From Caldalkalibacillus thermarum (lineage in GTDB: Bacteria; Bacillota; Bacilli; Caldalkalibacillales; Caldalkalibacillaceae), in assembly GCF_014644735.1 (NCBI RefSeq), contig NZ_BMKZ01000034.1, positions 377 through 38,614 on the forward strand: a stretch of 38,238 nt of DNA. Reading direction: 5' to 3'. The position numbers and the translations under genes are program-made. A model generated the notes under the pieces. It was given only the letters and a program-made list of their open reading frames with translations. It made no database searches and had not been told where the DNA came from. Positions within the stretch are counted from its first letter, which is position 1. The number at the start of each line of letters is the position of its first letter. Positions 25,864-34,406 of the stretch are shown here, in pieces.

Positions 25864-26647
25864 ACCTTTGATCCAGGTAGAGCAGGCCGGAAAGGCATTT
25901 CTCCAGCAGGGCCAGATGGTGCGGATTCTGAACAACATCAGCTTTCAGGTTGATCAGGGGCAATTTGTTTCCCTAATCGGTCCCAGTGGATGCGGCAAAA
26001 GCACGCTGCTTAATATGGTGGCTGGCATTGTGCCTTGTGATTGGGGCCGGATTACAGTGGCTGGACAACAGGTTACCAGACCTGGCAAAGACCGGGGAAT
26101 GGTGTTTCAGAATCATGCCCTGTTTCCGTGGATGACAGTGTGGAAAAATGTTTTTTTCGCGCTGGAATCTACCCAGCCTCATCTGGACAGACCAGCCTTG
26201 GAGGCTCAAACCCGCTATTATTTAGAACTGGTAGGTTTACTTGAAGCCAAGGATAAAAAACCCAGCGCCTTGTCTGGAGGGATGAAACAGCGGGTGGGAC
26301 TGGCCCGGGCCTTGGCTATCCAACCCAAGGTGTTGCTTCTTGATGAACCATTTGGCGCTTTGGATGCTTTGACCAGAGCCGAGTTACAGGATGAATTGGC
26401 CCGTATTTGCCAGGAGACCCGGGTTACGGTGCTGATGGTTACTCATGACATTGAAGAAGCGATACTGCTCAGTGACCGGATCATGGTGATGAAAAGCGGG
26501 CCAGGGGCCGAGATCATTCAGGATTTAGAAGTCCCTTTGCCCCGTCCCCGTCACAGAGAACAGCTGTTAGATCATCCAGAGTTTATCAGTTTGAAGCGGG
26601 AGCTGGTCAGGAGATTGTCGCACAACCCGGATGGCCACATCCGCTAA
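25853..26647 (+). CDS. ABC transporter ATPase, NrtD/SsuB/TauB family
   Basis: Motor of the importer, 264 aa, cytoplasmic. Motifs are complete: Walker A GPSGCGKST, Q-loop FQNHALFPW, signature LSGGMKQRVGLARAL, Walker B VLLLDEPFGALD and switch His in LMVTHDIEEA. ATG 25853 has GGAGGG 7 bases upstream; the longer open frame lies within the permease gene. It is coupled to the permease by overlap and followed within 13 bases by the flavoprotein gene. Confidence 0.92.
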   Translation: MSNEPLIQVEQAGKAFLQQGQMVRILNNISFQVDQGQFVSLIGPSGCGKSTLLNMVAGIVPCDWGRITVAGQQVTRPGKDRGMVFQNHALFPWMTVWKNVFFALESTQPHLDRPALEAQTRYYLELVGLLEAKDKKPSALSGGMKQRVGLARALAIQPKVLLLDEPFGALDALTRAELQDELARICQETRVTVLMVTHDIEEAILLSDRIMVMKSGPGAEIIQDLEVPLPRPRHREQLLDHPEFISLKRELVRRLSHNPDGHIR

Positions 26648-26660
26648 GGGGGAAAAGCAC

Positions 26661-27710
26661 ATGAATGTCAAGCATGTCAGCGGACTGGAAGCGCTGATTC
26701 AGCAAACGTTAAAACCCATAGTCCGAGAGATTGACGAACAAGGAGTCTATCCCGTTCAATTTCTGAAGCTGTTGGGCAAGCACGGTTTTTTTGGCTCGGC
26801 GGATGACAGTCCGGCCAAGTTATTGAAGCCGTATCTGGCTTTGCTTGAAGAAGTTTCTTCTGTGTGCGTCTCCACCGGTTTCAGCCTGTGGTGTCATCTT
26901 GCCGGTCTGACTTACATGCGCTGTGGTAACAGTACTTATATCAAAGAAAGGATACTGCCAGCCATGGTGCGGGGAGATAACCTGGCCGGAACCGGATTGT
27001 CTAATCCCATGAAGTTTTATGCCGGGCTGGAACCGTTACATTTAAAAGCCCGTAAGACCCAGGAAGGATACCGGATACGCGGCACTTTGCCCTTTGTTTC
27101 CAATTTAGCCCCTGAACACTGGTTTGGCGTCATTGCTGAGCACTGCGGACAGCGTTTGGTCGCCGTGGTTCCCTGCTGGGCACAGGGCTTAACCATGCAG
27201 GAAAAAGCTGATTTCATGGCTTTAAATGGAACGGGTACATTTTGTTGCAAATTTAATGACACGCTTCTTCCTGCTGAATGGATCTTGAGTGAAGATGCAG
27301 ACCAATTTGTGCTCCGGATCAGACCCTATTTTTTGCTCACGCAAGCTGCAGTGGGTCTGGGGCTTATCAAAGCATGCATCGCCGGCATGGAAACCAGTTT
27401 GGATAAGCAGAACGGAGTGAATCATTTCGTAGAGATCCAGCCGGAACAGGTGAGGGAAAACTATCTACAGCTGAGGGACCGATTGTGGGAATTGAGCGGG
27501 ACTACGCTCGATCCTCACAGGTTGCGTCCTATTCTGGAGGTCCGTCTGCAAGTCGCCAAACTGGCTTTAACAGCGGCCCAAGGTGAATTTCTGTATCGGG
27601 GTGCGGCTGCTTATGTCCTGCACAGCCCCGCTAACCGCCGATTACGGGAAGCCCATTTTATGGCCATTTTAACACCGGCTCTAAAGCATTTATCCAAAAT
27701 GTTGGCTTAA
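26661..27710 (+). CDS. Acyl-CoA-dehydrogenase-like flavoprotein of an ABC operon
   Basis: 349-aa protein of the acyl-CoA dehydrogenase fold. N-terminal helices (LKPIVREIDEQGVYPVQFLK) are followed by the flavin-binding middle part with GDNLAGTGLSNPMKFYAG, RKTQEGYRIRGTLPFVSNLA and the C-terminal helical bundle. It is shorter than fatty-acid enzymes (~380 aa) and I see no clear catalytic Glu. It is closer in style to DszC/SfnB-type flavin-dependent relatives, which act on sulfur or nitrogen compounds. Position as last gene after a sulfonate/nitrate-type importer fits oxidation of the imported molecule. ATG 26661 follows AAGGGGGAAAAG. The stop overlaps a small minus-strand frame. Fold confident; reaction unknown. 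Confidence 0.72.
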   Translation: MNVKHVSGLEALIQQTLKPIVREIDEQGVYPVQFLKLLGKHGFFGSADDSPAKLLKPYLALLEEVSSVCVSTGFSLWCHLAGLTYMRCGNSTYIKERILPAMVRGDNLAGTGLSNPMKFYAGLEPLHLKARKTQEGYRIRGTLPFVSNLAPEHWFGVIAEHCGQRLVAVVPCWAQGLTMQEKADFMALNGTGTFCCKFNDTLLPAEWILSEDADQFVLRIRPYFLLTQAAVGLGLIKACIAGMETSLDKQNGVNHFVEIQPEQVRENYLQLRDRLWELSGTTLDPHRLRPILEVRLQVAKLALTAAQGEFLYRGAAAYVLHSPANRRLREAHFMAILTPALKHLSKMLA

Positions 27711-27874
27711 GGGCGGAAATTAGAGAGGCTGTTCAGCCAAAAGGCGACATGCACGAGACCAATCAAAACGAGGACTTCCACTAACAGGGCCATGGTGGCA
27801 AAAATCCACACACCGTCAGGTAACGATTTAAAAATGACAGCCGTCTGCTCAGTGTTGTCATTTTTCAACTTCAC
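27707..27874 (-). CDS. Small single-pass membrane protein (possible)
   Basis: A 55-residue frame from GTG 27874: a charged start (VKLKNDNTEQTAVIFKSLPD), one transmembrane segment (WIFATMALLVEVLVLIGLVH) and a short tail. It converges on the flavoprotein gene and their stops overlap. The ribosome binding site is not well placed (AAGG directly before GTG; a TTG two codons on is an alternative). It could be real or chance; no family is recognised. Confidence 0.35.
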   Translation of the reverse strand: MKLKNDNTEQTAVIFKSLPDGVWIFATMALLVEVLVLIGLVHVAFWLNSLSNFRP

Positions 27875-27977
27875 CCTTATAGTAAATATATAATTATATG
27901 CTTTTAAACTATTTCTGTGAGTATAGCATGGGCTGGTTGAGAGATAAACTAAAATTTTTGGTTGCTTTTTCTTTTTC

Positions 27978-28007
27978 TTGACTAAATTTGATCTTTTGTG
28001 GTATGTA
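27978..28007 (+). promoter_or_regulatory. Possible sigma-A promoter
   Basis: TTGACT (27978-27983) and TATGTA (28002-28007), 18 bases apart, end 18 bases before the start codon at 28026. The -10 is weak. Confidence 0.4.
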
Positions 28008-28025
28008 AAAAATGAGGTGAGAGAC

Positions 28026-28328
28026 ATGTTGCCACTCATGAGCCGTGTGCTGATCCAATCGGATACTCTCAACCTGGGCCTGCCAGTGGGCAAAGAGGGG
28101 TATATCATTGCCTATAACAGACAGGTAGACGTGGCTTATCGCTATTTGGTCCGGGTGCCAGCAGTGCAAAAGGAGTTCTGGGTGATTGAACAGGATATCC
28201 GTCCATTAAAAGAATCGGAAACTGTGGAAGATTACTCTAAGGCTGCTGAAGATGTACTGATTGATGTGGCGTTGCAAACCCGGCAGTTTGATATTATTAA
28301 GCAATTGAAATGGAAAAAGAATAAATAG
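28026..28328 (+). CDS. Conserved-looking small protein of unknown function
   Basis: 100-residue soluble protein starting MLPLMSRVLIQSDTLNLGLP. The first half looks like a beta-rich SH3-like module (GKEGYIIAYNRQVDVAYRYL, then VRVPAVQKEFWVIEQDI). The second half is helical (ETVEDYSKAAEDVLIDVALQ) and ends in basic residues. ATG 28026 follows GAGGTGAGA. Own promoter and a terminator overlapping the stop suggest a single-gene unit. I recognise no functional family. Confidence 0.6.
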   Translation: MLPLMSRVLIQSDTLNLGLPVGKEGYIIAYNRQVDVAYRYLVRVPAVQKEFWVIEQDIRPLKESETVEDYSKAAEDVLIDVALQTRQFDIIKQLKWKKNK

Positions 28329-28347
28329 CTCCAGCGGCTATTTTTTT
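28324..28347 (+). terminator. Rho-independent terminator overlapping the stop codon
   Basis: AATAGC (28324-28329) and GCTATT (28337-28342) form a short stem followed by a T-run. Confidence 0.6.
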
Positions 28348-28363
28348 GTTTAATAGAGTCGTT

Positions 28364-28397
28364 AAGGGGACAGGAACAGACCATTCTGTCCCCTTTT
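28364..28397 (+). terminator. Second, stronger terminator hairpin
   Basis: AAGGGGACAG (28364-28373) pairs fully with CTGTCCCCTT (28386-28395), then T residues. Confidence 0.7.
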
Positions 28398-28873
28398 GCA
28401 TTTAAAATTTTGGGGCTGGGCTGGCCTTAGAAAAACTTTTATTGATGAAGCGGTTGACAAAGAACAAGTATGTGGTTTTTCCTGTCGTTACAGTTTTCTG
28501 TGATCATGCCTTTGGCGCGTTGCCCGAACACATAGAGATTGTAGCTCTTTTATCTGGAAAAATCTATCAGTTCTATCCTGAAGAAGGGGATGTATCCCGT
28601 TCGCTCAAGTATTTATCCTCATCTTGCCGGCAACCATCCTCCTGCCGCCCTTCCCTCAATAAAAAAGCCCCAGTGGAGCGGCGTCAGCAAACGCGTGCAA
28701 GCCACAGTGACCCAATTTTTCTTGCAAGCCATGCCTATTTTTTTGACCATCTTTTCACTTCCTGCTATATTGTGAACCAGTTGACGATAAACTGAAAATG
28801 ATTATACTCTCTGTATAAGAATATTAAAAATTTAATTGTATTTTTTAACCATGTATAGAAAGCGGGGAGAACA
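28398..28873 (+). other. Degenerate stretch, possible membrane-protein remnant
   Basis: No gene I can support. Between about 28590 and 28770 two frames have membrane-protein character: IPFAQVFILILPATILLPP in one, and KKPQWSGVSKRVQATVTQFF then LQAMPIFLTI in the other. They may be the broken end of a transporter (FeoB-like or nucleoside-recognition type at best). Longer open frames across the region have unconvincing composition. Confidence 0.25.
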
Positions 28874-29330
28874 TTGAATACAAGCGATTATATCAAAACG
28901 CTTTTTGTCCAAGAAGATGAGGTGTTAAAAAGTGTCTCAGCTTCGCTGGCCAAGAATAATATGCCCCAGATTTCCGTGCGAGGCGAAGCAGCTAAGCTTC
29001 TTTACTTACTCGTGAAAATCTCTGGAGCGAAAAACATTCTCGAAATCGGAGCGCTTGGTGGATATAGCAGCAAAATTCGACTTCTTCTTTATTGATGCCG
29101 ATAAGGAAAACTATGACACTTATCTGGAATTAGCTATACAATGTGCCGCACCAGGGGCCATCATTGCGGCAGACAATGTCTTGTGGGACGGGAAAGTGCT
29201 CGATCCGCAGAATGATGAAGAATTAACGGAAGCGATAAGAAAGTTTAATGAAAAGGCAGCAAGGGATTCCCGCTTAGAATCACTCCTGGTTCCTATCGGA
29301 GATGGACTTCTGGTATGCAGGGTAAAATAA
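28874..29330 (+). pseudogene. SAM-dependent O-methyltransferase (YrrM/caffeoyl-CoA type) with internal deletion
   Basis: From TTG 28874 (ribosome binding site GGGGAG) the frame reads MNTSDYIKTLFVQEDEVLKS and ISGAKNILEIGALGGYSS, the N-terminal part and SAM-binding glycine motif of this methyltransferase family. It then hits a stop at 29095. Another frame continues from about 29070 with KFDFFFIDADKENYDTYLEL, then AAPGAIIAADNVLWDGKVLD, and ends at 29330. Compared with the ~215-residue family, roughly 65 residues between the GGYSS and FIDADK strands are absent, including the ExD-type ribose-binding strand. The joint is out of frame. It cannot be functional as read. Confidence 0.85.
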
Positions 29331-29366
29331 ACGATTAAGTAAGACTGTAGGAGAAAGGAGCAGATG

Positions 29367-30164
29367 ATGAAAACCCTGGCTTTTTCCCGGCTGGAAAAAA
29401 CATTTTTCCTTCGAACAGATAATCATCCTCAGCAAATCATGTCCGTTTCTTTGGATGCTCTTCTCCATCCCGAACCAATGCAGCAGTTTATTAAAGCATA
29501 TGGAGAAAAAATTAAGGCGACGATTCCTGATGTTGTCGCCACGTTCTTTTCCAGTTACTATGGTTACTTGTTATCTGGTGTACAGTACATGATATCTTGC
29601 CATGACACCATGCTCGATTTATCGTTGGCCAATGTGGAGGTTCAGGTCTATCACACTCAACAGCACGATTATTATGGTCTTGTTTTTAAAGTCAAAAAGC
29701 AATCAGCAGTGGAGGAGCCGTCCTGTGACCGTAAACAGTGGCGTCAAGAAATCCTGGAAAAACTATATCGTCATCATGCCGTTCCGCTTTTACAGTCATT
29801 TGCTCAAGCAACCAACGTCCGAATGCGAGATCTGTGGGGACAAGTCGCTTTAAGCCTCTATTACGGCCACGACAAAATCTTAGAGTATGCCCAGCAGGAA
29901 GAGCAAAGGAGGAAGGTTTTAGCTGATTTTCATTTTTTGACCAAGGAGTTACATCCTCAGGTTTTCGGTCTGAAAAATAATCCATTTGATATCACTTTCC
30001 GCATGATTGAAGCCCCCACAGAACCAGGCAGTTTCTTAAGAATGAAACCTTCTTGCTGTTTATATTATTTGACAGAAGGAGCCGCCAACAAATGCTATAC
30101 TTGCCCGCGAATGACCGCAGAAGAAAGGGAAAAGCGCAAACATGAAATAAGAAGGAGGATTTGA
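29367..30164 (+). CDS. FhuF-like ferric-siderophore reductase (2Fe-2S)
   Basis: About 265 aa, cytoplasmic or membrane-associated, with the C-terminal [2Fe-2S] motif of FhuF-type reductases: Cys-Cys, ten-odd residues, Cys-x2-Cys (SCCLYYLTEGAANKCYTCP; Cys231, 232, 244, 247 counting from the upstream ATG 29364). The N-terminal region (LHPEPMQQFIKAYGEKIKAT, FFSSYYGYLLSGVQYMI) resembles the IucA/IucC-FhuF common domain. Such enzymes release iron from hydroxamate siderophores by reduction, which matches the Fur-controlled FhuD-like importer 10 kb upstream. AAAGGAG precedes two adjacent ATGs; the second has better spacing. No Fur box is seen close by. Confidence 0.8.
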   Translation: MKTLAFSRLEKTFFLRTDNHPQQIMSVSLDALLHPEPMQQFIKAYGEKIKATIPDVVATFFSSYYGYLLSGVQYMISCHDTMLDLSLANVEVQVYHTQQHDYYGLVFKVKKQSAVEEPSCDRKQWRQEILEKLYRHHAVPLLQSFAQATNVRMRDLWGQVALSLYYGHDKILEYAQQEEQRRKVLADFHFLTKELHPQVFGLKNNPFDITFRMIEAPTEPGSFLRMKPSCCLYYLTEGAANKCYTCPRMTAEEREKRKHEIRRRI

Positions 30165-30194
30165 AAAAGGGCCGTGCTGTATCGCTGCGGCCCC
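30164..30194 (-). terminator. Terminator of the HemAT gene
   Basis: GGGCCG (30169-30174) and CGGCCC (30188-30193) form a stem; on the minus strand it is followed by five T. It overlaps the stop codon of the convergent FhuF-like gene. Confidence 0.65.
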
Positions 30195-30215
30195 ATGACA
30201 GAGGCTGACCTGTTA

Positions 30216-31499
30216 TCAAATTTTGGTCGTCATCTCTTTCAGCTTGTCGGAGGAGACAGCCATCTTTTCTGAAGCTTGGGCAACTTCGGACATCACCTGT
30301 TCGAAGGCTTCAAGCTCCTTTTTAATTTGCATGCTTTGTTCTTTATTCTGTCCGATGGCGTCCAAGATACCTTTGAAGGCCAGGCTGGTCTGGCTCATTC
30401 CTTCATTGCCTTGCTTCATTAACTGCTCAATTGTGGTGTTGAGCTGGCTGACCTTGCTGATTTGTCCGTTTGTTTCCTGGATGGCTGCAGCGATCTTAGA
30501 GACAGACTGCTTGGTTTGTTCAGCTAATTTGCGCACTTCGTCGGCAACGACAGCAAAACCGCGCCCATGTTCTCCGGCTCTGGCTGCTTCAATGGCGGCA
30601 TTCAGTGCCAGAAGGTTGGTTTGTTCAGCGATGTCTGTAACAATGTTGATCACTTGCTCGATGTTTTTGGAGGTGTCCCCCAATTTGTTAATTTCGGCCA
30701 ATATGGCCTCAACACTGGCCTGTATCTCATCGAAGATTTGTTGTTGGGTGGAGAGCTGCTTGTTACCCTCTGTTGCTTTAGCCTCCACCTGGCTGCTATG
30801 TTCACTGCCTTGGGTGGCCATGTTGACAATCTCTTCCGATTGGGCGGTCAATTCCTCTAAAGAGGAATTCAAATGTTGAGAAATGGCAGCCAGCTCCTCA
30901 GCGGTTTGAGTGACCGCTTCTCTCAAGACTTGTTTTACCTGTTCAGCTTGGGCGCGCAGCTGTTCAATTTGTTGTTCATAAGAAGCCAACACCACTTGTT
31001 GCTCAAAATTCAGCAGCTTAGTTACGGTTAAGACCGCTTTGTGAAATTCCTCCCGTTGTGTTAACGTTCGTGACAAAATATTAATGAGTGAGGAGAGGAT
31101 GCGCTGGAAAGAAGCCACATACCACTTAGGTTTGAGGCCAATACGCGCATGGACTGCAGCAATCCGGAATCTTTTCTCCATAAACGCTTCGTCGATACAC
31201 CCTTCAAAAAGTTCTGTCAAATGAATTTTCAGGGTTTCTTTTAGCCGGTCAATCGAACTGTGTTGTTCAATGATGTCCAATGTCTCTGGAATTTCACCCA
31301 AGCCGCTGTAAAAAAAGTCTGTGATCTCTTGAATATGTCTTTTGATCACAGGCTGCAAAGCTTTGGCTATGGCCAGGTCTTCTTCAGTTAACTCAATCAA
31401 TTTCAGCCGTTGGAGAAAATCAGCATGGCGGTTAAGATCCAGCTTAACCTGATTAGAAAGTTCTTTGCTAAGACTGAATAGGGGTGATTGCAGGTACAA
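30216..31499 (-). CDS. hemAT: HemAT-like globin-coupled chemotaxis transducer
   Basis: Soluble oxygen sensor that signals to CheA for aerotaxis. Residues ~15-180 form the sensor globin: [10 protein letters not shown] with Tyr64 (B. subtilis HemAT Tyr70 position), [20 protein letters not shown], and the proximal heme His117 in [19 protein letters not shown]. Residues ~180-427 form the methyl-accepting signalling domain, with the invariant hairpin tip [20 protein letters not shown] and [18 protein letters not shown]. No transmembrane segment is present, as expected. The only plausible start near the family N-terminus is TTG 31499, and its ribosome binding site (GAGG) lies directly against it, so the first residues are uncertain. 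Function is well supported. Confidence 0.9.
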   Translation of the reverse strand: MYLQSPLFSLSKELSNQVKLDLNRHADFLQRLKLIELTEEDLAIAKALQPVIKRHIQEITDFFYSGLGEIPETLDIIEQHSSIDRLKETLKIHLTELFEGCIDEAFMEKRFRIAAVHARIGLKPKWYVASFQRILSSLINILSRTLTQREEFHKAVLTVTKLLNFEQQVVLASYEQQIEQLRAQAEQVKQVLREAVTQTAEELAAISQHLNSSLEELTAQSEEIVNMATQGSEHSSQVEAKATEGNKQLSTQQQIFDEIQASVEAILAEINKLGDTSKNIEQVINIVTDIAEQTNLLALNAAIEAARAGEHGRGFAVVADEVRKLAEQTKQSVSKIAAAIQETNGQISKVSQLNTTIEQLMKQGNEGMSQTSLAFKGILDAIGQNKEQSMQIKKELEAFEQVMSEVAQASEKMAVSSDKLKEMTTKI

Positions 31500-31533
31500 C
31501 CTCTTACTATATATCGGTTATAATGGGGAGCAG

Positions 31534-31562
31534 TTTTAACCTGGTTGTATACCCAGTTAAAA
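31534..31562. promoter_or_regulatory. Inverted repeat between hemAT and the S66 peptidase remnant
   Basis: TTTTAACCTGG and CCCAGTTAAAA form near-complementary arms around TTGTATA in the divergent intergenic region. It is a candidate operator for hemAT; the binding protein is unknown. Confidence 0.35.
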
Positions 31563-31638
31563 TGGCTGTTCAGTCAAAAGTTAGTGATTTTAAACATATA
31601 CATTTTATTATGAAGGAGTGTAAGAGGGGGGAAATAGG

Positions 31639-32386
31639 ATGGCCATCAGACCACCATTGCTTCAGAGGGGAGATACCGTTGGATTAGTGACACCTGGCAG
31701 CCCTCTTGAGGCAGACATTATCAATGCCAGAGTACAAACGCTGACAGCGATGGGCTTTAATGTGGTTTTTGGCAGGTATGTTTATTCTTTTGAGGGTATT
31801 GTTGCTGCACCAGATGATGTACCAACGGAGTGACTTAATCACCTTTCACAGTTTGATGCTGATTGATTTCCGGCCGGACACACCTGCCTATAATTTCGAT
31901 CAATTCTTCACAGCAACCTCCACATTGACTGCTCCCAGAATGATCCTCAATCCCCCGCGAATCCCCCTGATCAGTCTGGTTCCAGGCAATGTCACCGGTC
32001 CCATAGTGGGAGGCAATCTGACCTCCATCGTCAATACCCTCGGGACGCCATTTGAAATTGACACGGCTGGGAAAATACTTTTTTTAGAAGAAACCCATGC
32101 ACCCACAACACTGATTTACCGGTATTTAATACAGATGTTAATGGCAGGGAAATTTGACAATTGTCTGGGTATTATCATGGGGGAATGCACCAATTGTCCA
32201 GTCTCTTACGGCACAACGTATCAAGACCTGATTAATGCTCTTTTGGTTCCGCTGGGGAAACCGCTGATGGTCAACCTGGCCACTGCCCATGGGTTCTATA
32301 AGGCGGCTATTCCAATCGGGGCGACGGTTAATCTTGATACCGTGAATAATATGTTGACAGTACTTGAACCGACCGTTTCAGTGTGA
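31639..32386 (+). pseudogene. S66 LD-carboxypeptidase (MccF/LdcA-like) with internal deletion
   Basis: ATG 31639 (ribosome binding site GAGGGGGG) reads MAIRPPLLQRGDTVGLVTPG and on to the FEGIVAAPDDVPTE region, then stops. Another frame picks up at about 31822 with QRSDLITFHSLMLIDFRPDT and runs to 32386. The joined parts match the N-terminus and the C-terminal two thirds of an S66 peptidase. Roughly 80-100 residues are missing, including the GYSD-type strand with the nucleophilic Ser. The later catalytic Glu (MGECTNCP) and His (ATAHGFYKAAIPIG) regions remain. The shared string CAACGGAG at the joint suggests microhomology-mediated loss. Without the Ser it cannot cleave peptidoglycan peptides. 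Confidence 0.82.
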
Positions 32387-32402
32387 GGTTTAATTATGAT
32401 AC

Positions 32403-32430
32403 AAGAGGCCTAGACACGGGCCTCTTTCTT
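32403..32430 (+). terminator. Rho-independent terminator
   Basis: AAGAGGCC (32403-32410) and GGCCTCTT (32419-32426), then T-rich sequence. Confidence 0.7.
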
Positions 32431-32504
32431 GCTATTAAGATGCCTTTTTTTAGTCAAAACACAATCAATACCGGCTCCGATAATACTTTTGAAGTCTAAC
32501 TGTA

Positions 32505-32542
32505 AAGAAAGCGTTGACATCTCATAAATGATCATATACAAT
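32505..32542 (+). promoter_or_regulatory. Fructose operon promoter with overlapping cre-like site
   Basis: -35 TTGACA (32514-32519) and -10 TACAAT (32537-32542) with a 17-base spacer. A cre-like sequence AAGAAAGCGTTGACA (32505-32519, one mismatch to WTGNAANCGNWNNCW) covers the -35, so CcpA binding would block polymerase. A second cre-like sequence, TGTAAGCGTTATAA (one mismatch), lies at 32610-32623. The leader before fruR is about 134 bases. Confidence 0.78.
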
Positions 32543-32606
32543 CATTAATGATCATAAACAATCACAAATGATCAGTAGTGATCAAAAATGGTCGTGTTAA
32601 CGGTCA
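32527..32606 (+). repeat. Four tandem 20-bp operator-like repeats (probable FruR sites)
   Basis: Units begin at 32527, 32547, 32567 and 32587, exactly 20 bases apart. Each starts AATGATCA or AATGGTCG, and several end with an inverted TGATC-like half. Unit 1 covers the promoter spacer and -10 and the others cover the initial transcribed region. DeoR-family repressors often use tandem operators, so binding by FruR encoded just downstream is likely. One more TGATCA lies at 32648-32653. Confidence 0.7.
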
Positions 32607-32682
32607 TATTGTAAGCGTTATAATCACATTATGATAATCATAAGTGCTGATCAATCACTCTAAAAACTTAAGGGTGTGCGCG

Positions 32683-33456
32683 ATGTTTGAGGAAGAAAGA
32701 AGGAAAGAACTCGTCGAGTACATTAACAGACATCAACGTGCTTCTGTTCAGGAGTTAAGTGAGCATTTTCAGGTTTCGGAATCTACCATACGCAGGGACT
32801 TAAGGTTTTTAGAAGAGGAAAAGCTCTTGAAAAGAACCCATGGTGGGGCCATTGCTCTGGAACATGTTGCTTTTGAACCAACATTTATGGAAAAAGAAAC
32901 CAAATTTCTGCCTGAAAAACAGGCGATAGCCCAAAAAGCATGTGAACTGATCTGTGAAGGAGACACGATCTTACTTGATTCCGGAACAACCACGCTCCAA
33001 TTGGCTAAAAAATTAAAAGCGTTTTCGAGGTTAACCGTAGTGACTAATTCCCTTGTCATTGCTAAGGAGTTTCAAGAACATTCCACCATAGACGTTCATC
33101 TGTTGGGAGGAACGTTAAGAAAAGAAACCTTGGCCCTCGTTGGCCCTTTTGCTGAACAAATATTGGGAATGATTAATGTGGACAAAGTATTTATCGCCAC
33201 GAACGGTTTGGACATTCACGAAGGGCTCACAACCCCCAATGTGTTGGAAGCAAAAACAAAGCGCAACATGATCAAGGCAGGAAAAGAGGTCATTTTATTG
33301 ACTGACCATAGCAAAGCCGGCAAAGTATCCTTTGCTAAATTCGCTGATTTGGAAGAGATCGATCAGTGTATTATCGATCACGGGGCCAGTGATGAACTGG
33401 TCAGACAGATGCAGAAGATGGGTATTAACGTTCATATCGTAGGAGGCAGCTTATGA
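32683..33456 (+). CDS. fruR: DeoR-family repressor of the fructose operon
   Basis: Transcription factor of 257 aa controlling its own operon. The N-terminal winged helix-turn-helix has the DeoR signature: RASVQELSEHFQVSESTIRR, then DLRFLEEEKLLKRTHGGA (about 18-56). The C-terminal sugar-phosphate sensor domain shows LLDSGTTTLQLAKKL, VTNSLVIAKEF, LLGGTLRKETLALVGP and FIATNGLDIHEGLTTPN, as in FruR-like repressors responding to fructose 1-phosphate. ATG 32683 is preferred, with AAGGGTG upstream. Its stop overlaps the fruK start by four bases (ATGA). The tandem repeats in front of the gene are its likely operators. Confidence 0.92.
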   Translation: MFEEERRKELVEYINRHQRASVQELSEHFQVSESTIRRDLRFLEEEKLLKRTHGGAIALEHVAFEPTFMEKETKFLPEKQAIAQKACELICEGDTILLDSGTTTLQLAKKLKAFSRLTVVTNSLVIAKEFQEHSTIDVHLLGGTLRKETLALVGPFAEQILGMINVDKVFIATNGLDIHEGLTTPNVLEAKTKRNMIKAGKEVILLTDHSKAGKVSFAKFADLEEIDQCIIDHGASDELVRQMQKMGINVHIVGGSL

Positions 33457-34406
33457 GTTCAACTGTTCTTACTGTGACCTTAAATCCAGCTGTGGACAAA
33501 ACTATATATGTATCCGGTTTAAATATTGGAGGGCTGAACCGTGTAAGAAAGACAAGGACAGACCCTGGCGGAAAAGGGGTTAACGTTGCCAAAGTGTTAA
33601 ACAATTTCAATGTGCCGGTCATTTTAACCGGGTTTATAGGTGGCAGGCTAGGACAGGTTTTTCTGGAAGAACTGCGAAAAGAACAATTGAATTTAGATTT
33701 TGTTGAAGTAGACGGGGAATTACGCACCAACATCAAGATTGTGGATGAAGCTCATCATATCACCACTGAACTGAACGAGACAGGTTTTCAGGTTGGTGAG
33801 CAGGATCTCTTTCGGCTCCGGGAAAAAGTAGATGAGCTTTTACATCACTGTTCCTGTCTTGTTTTAGGAGGGAGTTTACCTTCGGGGGTTCCTTCATCCA
33901 TTTATTATGACTTTATTCAGCTGGCCAAGAAGAAAGCCATACCCACTGTATTAGATGCAGATGGAACAGCGCTAAAGGAAGGCGTTAAGGCAAAGCCGTT
34001 CGCCATTAAGCCCAATCGTTTTGAATTGGAGCAGTTGTTGGGACGCTCACTAGAGACAGATGAAGCCCTTGTCCGTGCAGGCAAGGAGCTTATCGCAGAA
34101 GGCATCAATATTGTCTTAATTTCAATGGGCAGTGAAGGAGCGCTGCTCATGAGCCAACATGAAGCCTACAAGGTGAGACCATTTACCATTAGGCCGCAAA
34201 GCACAGTAGGCGCCGGCGATTCAATGGTCGCAGCTCTGGTATACGGATTGAAAAAGCAAAAATCTCTGCAGGAGATCGCTGCCTTTGCTACAGCAGCCGG
34301 CACTATGACGGCAGCCAAACCAGGCACTGAAGTTTGTACCCTTCAGGAAGTGGAAAAGGCACTCCAGCGGGTACAAGTTCAGCGAAAGCTAAAAATGTGG
34401 ATTTAA
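33453..34406 (+). CDS. fruK: 1-phosphofructokinase
   Basis: Phosphorylates fructose 1-phosphate, made by the fructose PTS, to fructose 1,6-bisphosphate. PfkB-family motifs are complete: [15 protein letters not shown] at the N-terminus, [30 protein letters not shown], and the ATP/catalytic signature [16 protein letters not shown] with the base Asp. At 317 aa it is slightly longer than usual (~303-310); the last residues (QRKLKMWI) look alien because the frame runs into the deleted fruA start. The C-terminal tail may therefore be altered, but the core is intact. Translation is coupled to fruR by overlap. Confidence 0.93.
   Translation: MSSTVLTVTLNPAVDKTIYVSGLNIGGLNRVRKTRTDPGGKGVNVAKVLNNFNVPVILTGFIGGRLGQVFLEELRKEQLNLDFVEVDGELRTNIKIVDEAHHITTELNETGFQVGEQDLFRLREKVDELLHHCSCLVLGGSLPSGVPSSIYYDFIQLAKKKAIPTVLDADGTALKEGVKAKPFAIKPNRFELEQLLGRSLETDEALVRAGKELIAEGINIVLISMGSEGALLMSQHEAYKVRPFTIRPQSTVGAGDSMVAALVYGLKKQKSLQEIAAFATAAGTMTAAKPGTEVCTLQEVEKALQRVQVQRKLKMWI

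Noticed and set aside
28442-28795. 117-codon plus-strand frame as a gene
   Set aside because: No ribosome binding site, odd composition (Ser/Cys/Arg-rich), and membrane-like sequence in the competing frames points to decay.
32527-32606. CRISPR-like array
   Set aside because: The 20-base units are directly adjacent with no unique spacers and sit on a promoter; they are operators.
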